A stretch of 64,000 bases of DNA from JANQPX01 sp965222015 (GCA_965222015.1 CBDCTL010000023.1:1-64000), one strand, 5' to 3'; shown: positions 7,554 through 16,204, numbered from the stretch's first letter. Program-made: numbers and translations. The notes: generated by a model not told the origin, from the letters alone.

Positions 7554-8090
7554 ATGACGATCGATCCCATGGCCGCCGTGTCCTCCGCGACCGGCAGCGC
7601 CGCCAGCCCGACCGTCGGCGCCGATCCGGCGCTCTCGCCGACTGCAGCCGGTGCCGACCAGAGCGCACCGGCGGTGCGCGTCGCCGACCAGGGCGGCCGG
7701 GTCGACCTCCTCGACTACGTCGCCCAGGACCGCAATCAGCCGCCGGCGATCGAGACCCTTCAGCCGGAGAGCAAGGCGAAATATCTCTCCAACCCGCAGG
7801 CCCTCGGCGAGCAGGTGCTGCAGCGCCTGGAAAGCCTGCATCAGCGCTCGCTCGACTACCGGGACGAGATGAGCCGCGCCACGTCGTCCGCGCCAGCACC
7901 CGCAGGCGGTGGTGCCGAGACCATGGCGGGGCCGGCGTCCGGTCATGTCGCCGGCACGGCGGCGCCGGCCCGGGGCGACAATTTCGGCTATCTCAACCTG
8001 ATGTTCGACTACGCCCTCGAAACCACCATGATCTCCAGCAGTTCCTCGCAGTTCGTCTCGGGCGTCAACACGCTGATGCGGGGCCAGTAG
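7554..8090 (+). CDS. sctI: SctI, T3SS inner rod protein
   Basis: A 178-residue protein. Inner-rod proteins (YscI/PrgJ/HrpB) anchor the needle and signal substrate switching; their conserved part is the C-terminal helix. Here the last 33 residues contain YLNLMFDYALETTMISSSSS followed by a FVSGVNTLMRGQ end, the SctI pattern. The first 70 residues are Ala/Thr/Ser/Pro-rich and disordered, and another Ala/Gly-rich linker lies at about 110-140. ATG 7554 follows CGGGAGGAG. Being longer than YscI (115) it has extra N-terminal low-complexity sequence. It lies directly upstream of sctJ, as in Yersinia. Confidence 0.85.
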   Translation: MTIDPMAAVSSATGSAASPTVGADPALSPTAAGADQSAPAVRVADQGGRVDLLDYVAQDRNQPPAIETLQPESKAKYLSNPQALGEQVLQRLESLHQRSLDYRDEMSRATSSAPAPAGGGAETMAGPASGHVAGTAAPARGDNFGYLNLMFDYALETTMISSSSSQFVSGVNTLMRGQ

Positions 8091-8115
8091 GCGGCTCGCC
8101 TGCCCGCTCCTCGGC

Positions 8116-8940
8116 ATGGCCTGCATGGGTGCACATCCTCGATATCGCGCGGGCGGACGGCGTTTCGCCCGCGCCGTCGCCTTCGGGCTCTGCCTGCTGC
8201 TCGCCGCCTGCAAGGTGGAGCTGCACAGCGGCCTCGACGAGCGCGACGCCAACGAGATCCTCGCCATTCTCCTGAAGAACGGCATTTCCGCCAGCCGCGA
8301 GATGGCCAAGGACGACACCCTCACCGTCCTGGTGGAAGAGAAAAGCTTCGCCGAAGCGGTCGATATCCTCCAGGCCCACAGCCTGCCGCGCGAAAAATTC
8401 AACGATCTCTGCTCGGTGTTCACCGGCGAAGGCATGATCTCGTCCCCGATGGAGGACCGCGCGCGGCTGATCTGCGCGCTCAGCCAGGAGCTCTCGCGAA
8501 CCCTTTCCGAGATCGACGGTGTGATGTCGGCGCGCGTGCATGTGGTGCTGCCGGAGAACGATCTCGGCCGCGCGAACGCCAAGCCGTCATCGGCCTCGGT
8601 CTTCATCCGCCATCACGAGGACGCACCGATCGACCAGCTCTCGCCACAGATCAAGATGCTGGTGGCGAACGGCATCGAGGGGCTGGTCTACGACAAGGTT
8701 TCGGTCGCCATGGTGCCGGTGGTCTCGCCGGTGCAGATCGCGGCCAGCGGCGAGGATTACGTCTCGGTGGCCGGGCTCTGGGTGCATCAGGCCAGCGCCG
8801 CGCGCGCGAAAATCACGGTCTACGCGCTCGCCGCCCTTTTGCTCCTGGCGCTGGCCGGCAATGGCTATCTCTACTGGCAGTCGCGCCAGCGTCCGTCCCG
8901 ACCCTCGCCGAGCGCCGCCAGGCATCTGCCGGCGGAGTGA
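8116..8940 (+). CDS. sctJ: SctJ, T3SS inner ring lipoprotein
   Basis: A 274-residue YscJ/PrgK-family protein forming the inner ring of the basal body. It has a signal peptide with lipobox LLAAC (Cys 32), two ring-building domains (about 33-210; conserved SARVHVVLPENDLG and PIDQLSPQIKMLVANGIEGL), and a C-terminal membrane segment at about 232-252. Length and order are typical. ATG 8116 is used, with ATG 8125 possible; no strong ribosome site is visible. The FliF paralogue is excluded by the length and by the T3SS context. Confidence 0.96.
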   Translation: MACMGAHPRYRAGGRRFARAVAFGLCLLLAACKVELHSGLDERDANEILAILLKNGISASREMAKDDTLTVLVEEKSFAEAVDILQAHSLPREKFNDLCSVFTGEGMISSPMEDRARLICALSQELSRTLSEIDGVMSARVHVVLPENDLGRANAKPSSASVFIRHHEDAPIDQLSPQIKMLVANGIEGLVYDKVSVAMVPVVSPVQIAASGEDYVSVAGLWVHQASAARAKITVYALAALLLLALAGNGYLYWQSRQRPSRPSPSAARHLPAE

Positions 8941-8942
8941 CC

Positions 8943-9626
8943 ATGACCGCGGACCGGCGCCCTCTCGCGACCGACGATATGGGCCCGCATCGCGCCCATT
9001 TCCGCTTTCAGCGGCTCGCGTCTGCTTTTTGTCATCCCGATCGCATCTCGGCGCTGCTGCCGGAGGGCCTGCCCGCCGGATTTCGCGAACGCCTGCAGGG
9101 CTCCGGACGCCTTCGCCCGCGTCTCTCGGCCCTGATCGAGCGGCGTTTCGCGCTGGCAGCCTGCCAGGCGGACGACCTCCTGACGCCGGAGGGCCGGTTC
9201 GCCAGTCTCGAGGGCGAGGCGCTGACCTCGGCGATCCTCGGCGTCGGCGCGATCTGGCATGCAGAGCGGATTCGCCGGATCATTCTCGCCGAACATCTGC
9301 GCCGGCTGGTCGAAAGGCTGGGCCGCGACAACCATCGGCGCGCCCTTCGTCTGATCGATCTGGCCGCCCCCGATGGCGGCGAAGCGGGCGAGGACGAACC
9401 GGACCTTGACGTGCTTTTCGCCCTGATCGAACGCGACGGCATCCGTGCGATCAACGCCTGGTGCTGCCTGCAGGCCGGCGCGATCGCCGGACGCCTGCGC
9501 CTGAAGCTGCCGCCCGGCGAGGACGCCGACGGCGAGCCGCCCGCCGCCTTTCGCGAGCGGGGCGCAATGATCGTGGATCGGGTCGCGATCTCTCTGACGG
9601 CGACGAGCGATGACGGACCGGGCTGA
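8943..9626 (+). CDS. sctK: SctK, T3SS sorting-platform protein
   Basis: A roughly 227-residue YscK/OrgA/MxiK-type protein. SctK joins SctD to the cytoplasmic SctQ pods. The sequence has the N-terminal FRFQRLASAFCHPDRISALL and central helical pattern of YscK (about 210 residues). It lies between sctJ and sctL exactly as in Yersinia. The ATG at 8943 is two bases after the sctJ stop; a GTG at 8937 overlapping that stop is possible. It overlaps the start of sctL by 17 bp. SctK is one of the least conserved parts, so synteny carries weight. Confidence 0.85.
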   Translation: MTADRRPLATDDMGPHRAHFRFQRLASAFCHPDRISALLPEGLPAGFRERLQGSGRLRPRLSALIERRFALAACQADDLLTPEGRFASLEGEALTSAILGVGAIWHAERIRRIILAEHLRRLVERLGRDNHRRALRLIDLAAPDGGEAGEDEPDLDVLFALIERDGIRAINAWCCLQAGAIAGRLRLKLPPGEDADGEPPAAFRERGAMIVDRVAISLTATSDDGPG

Positions 9627-10254
9627 GAACCAGAAGCTGGAGCCGGAGGGCGGTTCGGCCGTCCGCTTCCGGCCGCGCGGCCGGATCCTGCCCGCGAGCG
9701 AGGTCCGGGCCTGGGAGACCGGGCGGGATTTCGTCGCGGCGGCGAAGCGCGAGGCCGAGCGTCTGCAGGCTGACGCTATCGCGGCGCGCGAGGAGGCGAG
9801 GCGCCAGGGCTTCGAGGAAGGAAGGCAGGCCGGTGCCGAGGAGGCGGCGAGGCTGCTCGCCGAAACCACGGCGCGCGCCGATCGCCTGCTCGCCGAGGCC
9901 GATGCGGAGATCGTCGATCTGGCGCTCGCGGTGGTCCGCCAGGTGCTCGGCGAGTTCGAGGTCGGGCAGCTCACCCGCAACGCCGTGCGCCATGCGCTGT
10001 CGAGGCAGCGCCAGGACCAGCATCTGACGCTGCATGTGGCGCCTGACATGGTCGAGGAGATGCGCGCCGAGCTGGATCAGCGGACGCCTTCCGGCATGCG
10101 CCATCTGCTTACCGTCGAGCCCGACCCGCGCCTGAACCGGAGCGAATGCCGCCTCGCCAGCGAGATCGGCTTCGTCGATCTCGGCGTCGAATCCCAGCTG
10201 CAGGCGATCAGGCGCGGCCTGCGCGACGGCCTCGAACGCCGGGCGCGGGACTGA
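9610..10254 (+). CDS. sctL: SctL, T3SS ATPase stator
   Basis: A 214-residue YscL/HrpE/FliH-family protein that dimerises and links the ATPase SctN to SctQ. Residues about 35-105 are a long charged helix with the family's small-residue periodicity (EEARRQGFEEGRQAGAEEAA), followed by the globular C-terminal domain (RTPSGMRHLLTVEPDPRLNR and CRLASEIGFVDLGVESQL, the canonical FliH-family ending). Its stop overlaps the sctN start (TGATG), so the two are coupled. Length is normal. Confidence 0.95.
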   Translation: MTDRAENQKLEPEGGSAVRFRPRGRILPASEVRAWETGRDFVAAAKREAERLQADAIAAREEARRQGFEEGRQAGAEEAARLLAETTARADRLLAEADAEIVDLALAVVRQVLGEFEVGQLTRNAVRHALSRQRQDQHLTLHVAPDMVEEMRAELDQRTPSGMRHLLTVEPDPRLNRSECRLASEIGFVDLGVESQLQAIRRGLRDGLERRARD

Positions 10255-11591
10255 TGAGCCAGGCGGCGCCGCGCAATCTGCAGCATCTGCTCCAGGCGGT
10301 CGAACCGCGACCGCTCAAGGGCCGGGTGATCCGCGCGACCGGCACGGTGATCCATGCGGCCGCGCCCGACGTCGCGGTCGGCGAGCTCTGCCGTCTGAAG
10401 GATCCGAACAGCGGCCGCCAGCTGCTCGCCGAAGCGGTCGGCCTCGCCGGCGAGACCGTGATCCTGACGCCGATCGGCGACATGACCGGGCTTTCCACCC
10501 AGACCGAGGTGGTGCGCACGAGAGCACCGCTCAGCGTCCGGGTCGGCCCTGCCCTTCTCGGCCAGGTGCTCGACAGCCTTGGACGGGAGCGCGGCGCGCC
10601 GGGACATGAGCAGGCCGAGCCGGCCGGCGCGGAAGAGGGCTGGCGCACCTATCCGATCCGCGCCGAGCCGCCCGACGCCATGGAGCGCACGCTGATCAGC
10701 CGGCCGATGCCGCTCGGCCTTCGCGTGATCGACGGCCTGCTCACCTGCGGCGAGGGCCAGCGCATCGGCATCTACGGCGCCCCCGGCACCGGCAAGTCCT
10801 CGCTGCTCGCCAGCATCGTCAAGGGGGCGGAGGCTGATGTCGCCGTGGTCGCCCTGATCGGCGAGCGCGGCCGTGAGGTCCGGGAGTTCGTCGAACGCCA
10901 TCTGGGCGAGGAGGGCCGAAAAAAATCGGTGCTGGTGGTCGCGACCTCCGATCGCTCGGCCATGGAACGGGTCAAGGCCGCCTATGTCGCGACCGCGATC
11001 GCCGAATATTTCCGGGATCGGGACAAGCGCGTGCTGCTTCTGATCGACAGCATCACCCGCTTCGCGCGGGCCCAGCGCGAGATCGGTCTCGCCGCCGGCG
11101 AGCCGCCGACCCGGCGCGGCTTTCCGCCCTCGGTGTTCGCCGAGCTTCCCCGGCTGATGGAGCGCGCCGGCGCAGGCGCTCGCGGATCGATCACCGCCTT
11201 TTATTCGATCCTCGTGGAGGGCGACGGCACAGCCGATCCGATCGCCGAGGAGAGCCGCGGCATTCTGGACGGCCATATCACGCTTTCGCCCAAGCTCGGC
11301 GGTGCCGGCCACTATCCCGCGATCGACGTGCTGGATAGCAGAAGCCGGGTCATGGAGAGCGTCGCCAGCCGCGCCCACATCCAGGCCGCCACCCATCTCA
11401 GGGCGCTGATGGCGCGCCACGCCGAGATCGAGCTTCTGCTCAGGGTCGGCGAATACCAGGCCGGCAACGATCCGCTCGCCGACGAGGCGGTCGCGAAGAT
11501 CGAGACGATCCGCGCCTTCCTGAAACAGGGCGAGCAGGAGCGCACCGACTTCGCCGAGATGCTCGAACGCCTGCAGAGGATCGCGTCCTGA
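10254..11591 (+). CDS. sctN: SctN, T3SS ATPase
   Basis: A 445-residue F1-beta-like ATPase that unfolds substrates and strips chaperones at the export gate. Walker A is GAPGTGKSS (175-183), Walker B is LLLIDSITRFARAQREIGL, followed by the family signature GEPPTRRGFPPSVFAELPRL. The N-terminal beta barrel and C-terminal substrate-binding helices are present and the length is typical. The start is ATG 10254, which overlaps the sctL stop; in-frame sequence upstream lies within sctL. FliI is excluded by context. Confidence 0.97.
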   Translation: MSQAAPRNLQHLLQAVEPRPLKGRVIRATGTVIHAAAPDVAVGELCRLKDPNSGRQLLAEAVGLAGETVILTPIGDMTGLSTQTEVVRTRAPLSVRVGPALLGQVLDSLGRERGAPGHEQAEPAGAEEGWRTYPIRAEPPDAMERTLISRPMPLGLRVIDGLLTCGEGQRIGIYGAPGTGKSSLLASIVKGAEADVAVVALIGERGREVREFVERHLGEEGRKKSVLVVATSDRSAMERVKAAYVATAIAEYFRDRDKRVLLLIDSITRFARAQREIGLAAGEPPTRRGFPPSVFAELPRLMERAGAGARGSITAFYSILVEGDGTADPIAEESRGILDGHITLSPKLGGAGHYPAIDVLDSRSRVMESVASRAHIQAATHLRALMARHAEIELLLRVGEYQAGNDPLADEAVAKIETIRAFLKQGEQERTDFAEMLERLQRIAS

Positions 11592-12082
11592 TGCGCGCCG
11601 AGCTCGACCAGCTCATGACCTGCCGCCTGGAGCGCGAGAACCGGGCGGCGGCGGCCCTTCGCCGGGCGCGCGGCCGGCTTGCCCATCTGCAGGCAGCGGT
11701 CGAGGCGGCGAGAACCCGTCTCGCGGATCACGAGCGCGCGCGCCGGGAACGCCAGGACCGGCTGTATCGCCGCTCCCTCAGGAACCGCATGAGCGTCCAT
11801 CAGATCGACGATCTCAACATCGAACTCGACCTGATGGCCGAGCAGACGGATGCGCTGAAAAAGCGCCTCGACGACGCGGGCAAATCGGTGGAGCAGGCGA
11901 AGGCGGCGGTCGCCGAGGCGGCGGCGCACTATCGCAGGCGGCGGCATGACAGCGAGCGCTGGGGCCATCTGGTCGACGACATCGCCGAGAACGAGCGCCG
12001 GCGCGCCGAACAGATGGAGGAGTTCGCAATCGAGGACGATCTCGGCGACCGGCGCGCGGCAGACAAGGACGGGTTCGGATGA
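11591..12082 (+). CDS. sctO: SctO, T3SS central stalk
   Basis: A 163-residue, almost wholly helical protein with heptad-rich, Arg/Ala/Glu-heavy sequence, the hallmark of YscO/FliJ. SctO inserts into the SctN hexamer and contacts SctV. Two long coiled-coil helices span about 5-60 and 75-150. It overlaps sctN by one base (TGATG) and sctQ by four (ATGA). Coiled coils align poorly, so position between sctN and sctQ is the strongest evidence. In Yersinia yscP would come next; here it is absent. Confidence 0.88.
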   Translation: MRAELDQLMTCRLERENRAAAALRRARGRLAHLQAAVEAARTRLADHERARRERQDRLYRRSLRNRMSVHQIDDLNIELDLMAEQTDALKKRLDDAGKSVEQAKAAVAEAAAHYRRRRHDSERWGHLVDDIAENERRRAEQMEEFAIEDDLGDRRAADKDGFG

Positions 12083-13395
12083 CGAGCAGCACCGACGCCC
12101 TGCTGGCGAATGCCGACTTTGACGCGATGGGTGGCGCGGGGGGTGCCCCGTCCACCGCTGCCTACGAGCCGCCGGCGATCGCGCCCTCGCTGATCGAACT
12201 CGGCAACCGCTTGAGCCGGCGGCGAACGCCGATCGCCTTCGCCCTCGGCGACGCGGCCATCGCCTTCACGCCTGTCGGCCTGGGCTCGATCAGAGGTGCG
12301 GTACCGCTTCAGGAGCGGGTGACCCTTTCGCTGCGGCTAGACGACCATCCGCTAGCTTTGCAGATGTCGAAAAGCCTGTTCGAGCGCCTGCTGGCGCGGG
12401 TCGATCCGGAGCTGCTGGCCGCCGAAACGAATGGCGAGCTGTTGCCGCTTCTCCTCGAATCCTGCATGGAGGACGGACTGAAGGCGGCCGAAACGGCGCT
12501 CCAGGCTCGTCTCGAGCTGCACGGAATCGGGATCGGGCGATCGCTCGATCTGCACGGCCTCGACCTGGCGCTGGAGATCGGCATCGACGGCGAGCCTGCG
12601 GGTCGCGCCTCGCTGCGCGCGGCCTGGAACGACGTCGAGCGCCTGGCCGCGGCGTTCGAGGCGGGGCCGAAGCCGCCCCGGACGTTCGGCGATCTCGCCG
12701 TCGAGCTCAGCTTTCGCGCCGGCAGCCTCTGGCTGGATCTGGGTGAGCTCCGAACCTTGAAGGTCGGCGACATGCTGCTCGCGGATCGCGACGCCGCCCG
12801 CTGGGATCGCATGGCGGCGACCATCGGCGAGCGCTGGATCCTGCCGATCGAACTTAACCGAGCGGGTCCCGTCCTTCGCGCACCGCTGCGCAGGGCCGAC
12901 CCGCGGGACCGGGATGAATGGATGATGGCCGAACCAGGACGTGCGGATGGCGAGGAGGACGGGCTGGGCGGTCTGCTCGGTGACGTGACCGGGGACCGCC
13001 AGGCCAGGAGGACGCCGCGCCGGGCGGGGGACGCCCGCGGACGCGACGGCGCCGGTGGCGAGCGAGGACGGGCCGGCGAGGCGCCGGCGCCGGAAGAGGC
13101 CGGGCTCGACGAATCGGGACTGGACGAGGCGGATCTCGGCCCGGCGCCATCGCCCGCGGACGCCGCTTTCGATGAGTTGCCGATCAAGCTGGTGTTCGAA
13201 CTCGGGCGAACCGAGATGCCGCTCGGCCGGCTTCAGGAGATCGGCCCCGGTCACGTCTTCGAGCTCGACCGGCCCCTCGGCGAGGCTGTCGAGATCCATG
13301 CCGGCAACCGGCGTATTGGCCAGGGCGAGGTGGTGCGCATCGACGATCAGGTCGGCGTGCGCGTGCTTCGCCTGTTCGGCCGCGAGCGGGGCTGA
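12079..13395 (+). CDS. sctQ: SctQ, T3SS cytoplasmic sorting-platform protein
   Basis: A 438-residue C-ring-type protein. The N-terminal domain (about 30-190) is followed by a first SPOA domain (about 196-255: FGDLAVELSFRAGSLWLDLG, then TLKVGDMLLADRD) and the C-terminal SPOA domain (about 366-436: LPIKLVFELGRTEMPLGRLQ, then GEVVRIDDQVGVRVLRLF). Between them lies an acidic and arginine-rich low-complexity linker of about 85 residues, unusually long. Tandem in-frame ATG codons at 12922 and 12925 (residues 282-283) precede the second SPOA region and could start a short SctQ-C product, as known in Yersinia YscQ. It starts within the end of sctO. Confidence 0.93.
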   Translation: MTSSTDALLANADFDAMGGAGGAPSTAAYEPPAIAPSLIELGNRLSRRRTPIAFALGDAAIAFTPVGLGSIRGAVPLQERVTLSLRLDDHPLALQMSKSLFERLLARVDPELLAAETNGELLPLLLESCMEDGLKAAETALQARLELHGIGIGRSLDLHGLDLALEIGIDGEPAGRASLRAAWNDVERLAAAFEAGPKPPRTFGDLAVELSFRAGSLWLDLGELRTLKVGDMLLADRDAARWDRMAATIGERWILPIELNRAGPVLRAPLRRADPRDRDEWMMAEPGRADGEEDGLGGLLGDVTGDRQARRTPRRAGDARGRDGAGGERGRAGEAPAPEEAGLDESGLDEADLGPAPSPADAAFDELPIKLVFELGRTEMPLGRLQEIGPGHVFELDRPLGEAVEIHAGNRRIGQGEVVRIDDQVGVRVLRLFGRERG

Positions 13396-13403
13396 GGCAG
13401 CCC

Positions 13404-14060
13404 ATGTTCGGGGGAGACGGCGTCAACGCCGTCGGCGTCATCGCTCTGGTGGCCGGCCTCGGGCTGGTGCCGTTCATGGTGGTCACCACGACCGCGTTCA
13501 TGAAGATCGCGGTGGTGCTGTTCCTGATCCGAAACGCGCTCGGCATCCAGCAGACGCCGCCCAATCTCGTGCTCTACGGCATCGCCATCGTGCTCGCGGT
13601 GTTTCTCACCTCGCCGGTGATCGGCTCGGTGTTCGCCGAGATCAGCGACCGGACCCTCGACTACGAGAATTTCGAGGCCTGGGAGGAGGCAGCGGACCGG
13701 GCAAGGGTACCGATCCAGCAGCATCTTTTGAAATTCACCGACGAGCCGGCGAAAAATTTCTTCTACCAGGCGACGGCCCGGGTCTGGCCCGAAGAAGCGC
13801 ATGAGGCCGCGAGCACCGACGATCTCATGATCCTGATCCCGGCCTTCGTGATCTCCGAGCTGACCCGCGCCTTCGAGATCGGCTTTCTGCTTTATCTGCC
13901 CTTCATCGTGATCGACCTGATCATTTCCAACATCCTGCTCGCCATGGGCATGATGATGGTCTCGCCGCTGGTGATCTCGGTGCCCTTCAAGCTCTTTCTG
14001 TTCGTCCTGGTGGACGGCTGGTCCAGGCTGCTCGAAGGCCTGGTGCTGAGCTATCAGTGA
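13404..14060 (+). CDS. sctR: SctR, T3SS export apparatus membrane protein
   Basis: A 218-residue FliP/YscR-family protein, five copies of which form the core of the export gate helix with SctS and SctT. Family signatures are clear: FMKIAVVLFLIRNALGIQQT near residues 33-52, then LIPAFVISELTRAFEIGFLL, and the IVIDLIISNILLAMGMMMVS stretch. Four membrane segments are expected. ATG 13404 lies eight bases after the sctQ stop. Length is normal (YscR 217). Confidence 0.97.
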   Translation: MFGGDGVNAVGVIALVAGLGLVPFMVVTTTAFMKIAVVLFLIRNALGIQQTPPNLVLYGIAIVLAVFLTSPVIGSVFAEISDRTLDYENFEAWEEAADRARVPIQQHLLKFTDEPAKNFFYQATARVWPEEAHEAASTDDLMILIPAFVISELTRAFEIGFLLYLPFIVIDLIISNILLAMGMMMVSPLVISVPFKLFLFVLVDGWSRLLEGLVLSYQ

Positions 14061-14073
14061 CGGGGACGGCTAT

Positions 14074-14343
14074 ATGACCGAGGCAACCATCGTCCATCAC
14101 ATGAACGTGGCGCTCAGCCTCATTCTCCTCCTGTCCATGCCGACGCTGCTGATCGCCTCGGTGGTCGGCCTGGTGGTCGGCCTGCTGCAGGCGGTGACCC
14201 AGATCCAGGACCAGACCCTGCCGCTCGCGGTCAAGCTGATTGCCGTGATCCTCTCCATCGTGCTGATGGGGCCTTTACTGGTCGGCCCGCTGCTCGAACA
14301 CACCGAGCAGGTTTTTCGCGACTTCCCGTCGCTGACCCACTGA
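14074..14343 (+). CDS. sctS: SctS, T3SS export apparatus membrane protein
   Basis: An 89-residue FliQ/YscS-family protein with two membrane helices (about 12-38 and 52-75). The turn contains GLLQAVTQIQDQTLPLAVKL, the family's conserved hairpin with the TQIQDQT motif. It follows sctR by 13 bp, as in all T3SSs. Unusually it is not followed directly by sctT but by about 1 kb without genes. Confidence 0.96.
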   Translation: MTEATIVHHMNVALSLILLLSMPTLLIASVVGLVVGLLQAVTQIQDQTLPLAVKLIAVILSIVLMGPLLVGPLLEHTEQVFRDFPSLTH

Positions 14344-14494
14344 TGGCGCCGCCTGCCCCGCGTTCGACATGCCGGATAGGACGACGGGTGCGCGCCGCAC
14401 CCGCCGACGCCGCATCGACGGCGCCACGACGAGCAGGATCGCCGATGATGCGACGGCTTCCCCATGCGGTGGCCGAACATCGTGAAAAGCGAGA

Positions 14495-14735
14495 CCGCCT
14501 GATGCATCGTCAATACGCGATCGGCAGCGGCGGGAGCACCGCATTTGCCCACCGGAGTAGCGCACCTTCATCACTCCGACGAGCGACGCATCCGGGCCGG
14601 CCTTCTCATGCACGCTGCGAGCGGTGGCCAACCCGTCCGAAGACATTCCAGTGGCCCATGTTGGCGGGCGGCTGCCTGATGCGTCGTCAGCGCGCCGCTT
14701 GGCGCCGCCCGATGACCACATTCGTCCACCGGAGT
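14495..14735. repeat. Diverged direct repeat, 177-bp period
   Basis: Two stretches of about 63 bp, at 14495-14557 and 14672-14734, align without gaps and differ at about 20 positions by eye count. The best-kept parts are CCTGATGC(A/G)TCGTCA near their starts and CCACCGGAGT at their ends. No gene explains them. They could be remnants of a duplicated segment of a lost gene or element. Confidence 0.5.
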
Positions 14736-14847
14736 CTTCGCGCCACCGCGCCGCCGACGCCCCGCCGCCCACGCCTCGACCGATCGGTGGACGTCGACGC
14801 ACGCCGTTTACCTCACCTTAACCTCCCCAGCCTACCCTGCCCTCTTG

Positions 14848-14929
14848 CCGGTCCATGCGATCCTGGGAATCCGTGCCTCGCACGAAAGCGGTTGGCGGGC
14901 GGGCGGATTCCCAGGATCGCATGGACCGG
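14848..14929. repeat. Perfect 26-bp inverted repeat with 30-bp loop
   Basis: The arms at 14848-14873 and 14904-14929 are exact reverse complements (26 of 26 bases; each begins or ends with CCGGTCC/GGACCGG). The loop is 30 bp. A transcript through it would form a very stable hairpin. No T-run follows, so a simple intrinsic terminator is unlikely. Alternatives are a miniature inverted-repeat element, a protein-binding palindrome or an attenuator between sctS and sctT. Confidence 0.85.
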
Positions 14930-15394
14930 GAAACACAGCCTTTATGGCAGGCAGGGAGTTAAGAAAGGGTTATTCGATCTGGTTGGTCCGGCGCTTGGGC
15001 GAAGCCTCGAAAGACCAGGGAGCGCCCGGGCTGTTCGTGCCATACGGCACCGTCGCCTGTACGAGAAGTCCGGCGTTTCGCAATCAGCGTCATCGCGGCT
15101 TGCGCATCCGAAGCTGTTCCCGGTCCGGCGGGAAGCCGATCAAGAGGCAGGTGCTGCGGCGAGAGGACGAGGAGGTTTTCGGCATGCCGCTTTGATCTCG
15201 TCAGAGCCGGTCCGGTCGCGCCGGCATCGGCGGCGTGGCCGCGGTCATCTCGAAAGCCTTTCCCGACCCTGCGGAGTCGGTCCGCCCCCCGACAGGATGG
15301 CGTCCGGCAGGGGAGTGTGCCGGGCGTCGACGTCATGGGCGAAGACATGGCTCCGGCCATGTGATGCCCATGTCCGAAGACAGGACGCTGAACG

Positions 15395-16204
15395 TTGGAA
15401 TTCGGGGAAACCTTCGGCGAGATCCTGGATTTCGGCTATGGCTGGATGATCGCCATGGCCATCGCCATGGCGCGCGGCACCGGGCTCGTGATCATCTTTC
15501 CGGTGTTCGTGCGCACCGGCATCACCGGCATTCTCCGCACCGGCGTGGTGATCGCCATGGCCATGCCGCTCCTGCCCTTCGTGCGCGCCGAAATCGCCGC
15601 GGCCGGCGAGATCAACACGCTTTTCCTGATCGGCGTCATCCTGAAGGAGGGCTTCATCGGCTTTCTCCTGGGCATGGCGCTCGGCATCCCGTTCTGGGGC
15701 ATCCAGTCCGCGGGCGACGTGGTCGATTTCCAGCGCGGCTCGATCGGCGCCAACATGGTCGACCCCTCCCAGACCTCCGAGGCCTCGGTCACCGGCACCT
15801 TTCTGGTGCTGACCATGATCACGCTGTTCTTCGTGGTCGGCGGCATGATGATCGTGATCGAAACGCTTTATCAGACCTACGCGATCTGGCCGCTCTTCGA
15901 CTTCACGCCGAGGCTCTCGCTCGAAAGCGCGGCCGCCCTCTTCCAGCTGCTCGATCAGATCATGCGGCTCGCCTTCGTGGTCGCGGGCCCCGTGGTGATC
16001 GCCATGTTCCTCGGTGACGCGGTGCTCGCCGCGATCACCCGGTTCGCGCCGCAGCTCAACGTCTTCGTGCTGTCCATGGGCGTGAAGAGCGCCATCTTCG
16101 TCGCCCTCATGCCCCTCTATGCGGTCTTCATCTTCGACTATATCGGCGACGCCTTCAGGCCGCTGTACGACGTCGCCGAGCAGTTCAGGCGGATGATCCG
16201 ATGA
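15395..16204 (+). CDS. sctT: SctT, T3SS export apparatus membrane protein
   Basis: A 269-residue FliR/YscT-family protein with about six to seven membrane segments. Family regions include MARGTGLVIIFPVFVRTGIT and the VDFQRGSIGANMVDPSQTSE loop. It joins SctR and SctS in the export gate core. The likely start is TTG 15395, about nine bases after AGGACG; nearby ATGs upstream are out of frame. It overlaps the sctU start by four bases (ATGA). Length is normal (YscT 261). Confidence 0.95.
   Translation: MEFGETFGEILDFGYGWMIAMAIAMARGTGLVIIFPVFVRTGITGILRTGVVIAMAMPLLPFVRAEIAAAGEINTLFLIGVILKEGFIGFLLGMALGIPFWGIQSAGDVVDFQRGSIGANMVDPSQTSEASVTGTFLVLTMITLFFVVGGMMIVIETLYQTYAIWPLFDFTPRLSLESAAALFQLLDQIMRLAFVVAGPVVIAMFLGDAVLAAITRFAPQLNVFVLSMGVKSAIFVALMPLYAVFIFDYIGDAFRPLYDVAEQFRRMIR

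Larger units (their letters stand above)
14344..15394. other. 1-kb gene-free insert between sctS and sctT
   Basis: In other T3SS operons sctS, sctT and sctU are tightly packed. Here about 1050 bp separate sctS from sctT. Long open frames occur on both strands but none shows a family pattern, ribosome site or plausible composition. The stretch holds a perfect 26-bp inverted repeat and a diverged direct repeat (listed separately). It looks like the scar of an inserted element or a degraded gene. It may also carry a separate promoter for sctTU. Confidence 0.6.

Noticed and set aside
8540..9409. Long plus-strand frame overlapping sctJ and sctK
   Set aside because: It is an out-of-frame shadow; the sctJ and sctK frames carry the family motifs.
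14097..14802. Minus-strand open frames opposite sctS and into the gap
   Set aside because: Composition is Arg/Ser/Gly-rich and random-looking, with no ribosome site; one part is the shadow of sctS.
14845..15195. Plus-strand frame of about 116 codons across the 26-bp hairpin
   Set aside because: It reads through the inverted repeat, has no ribosome site and shows no protein pattern.
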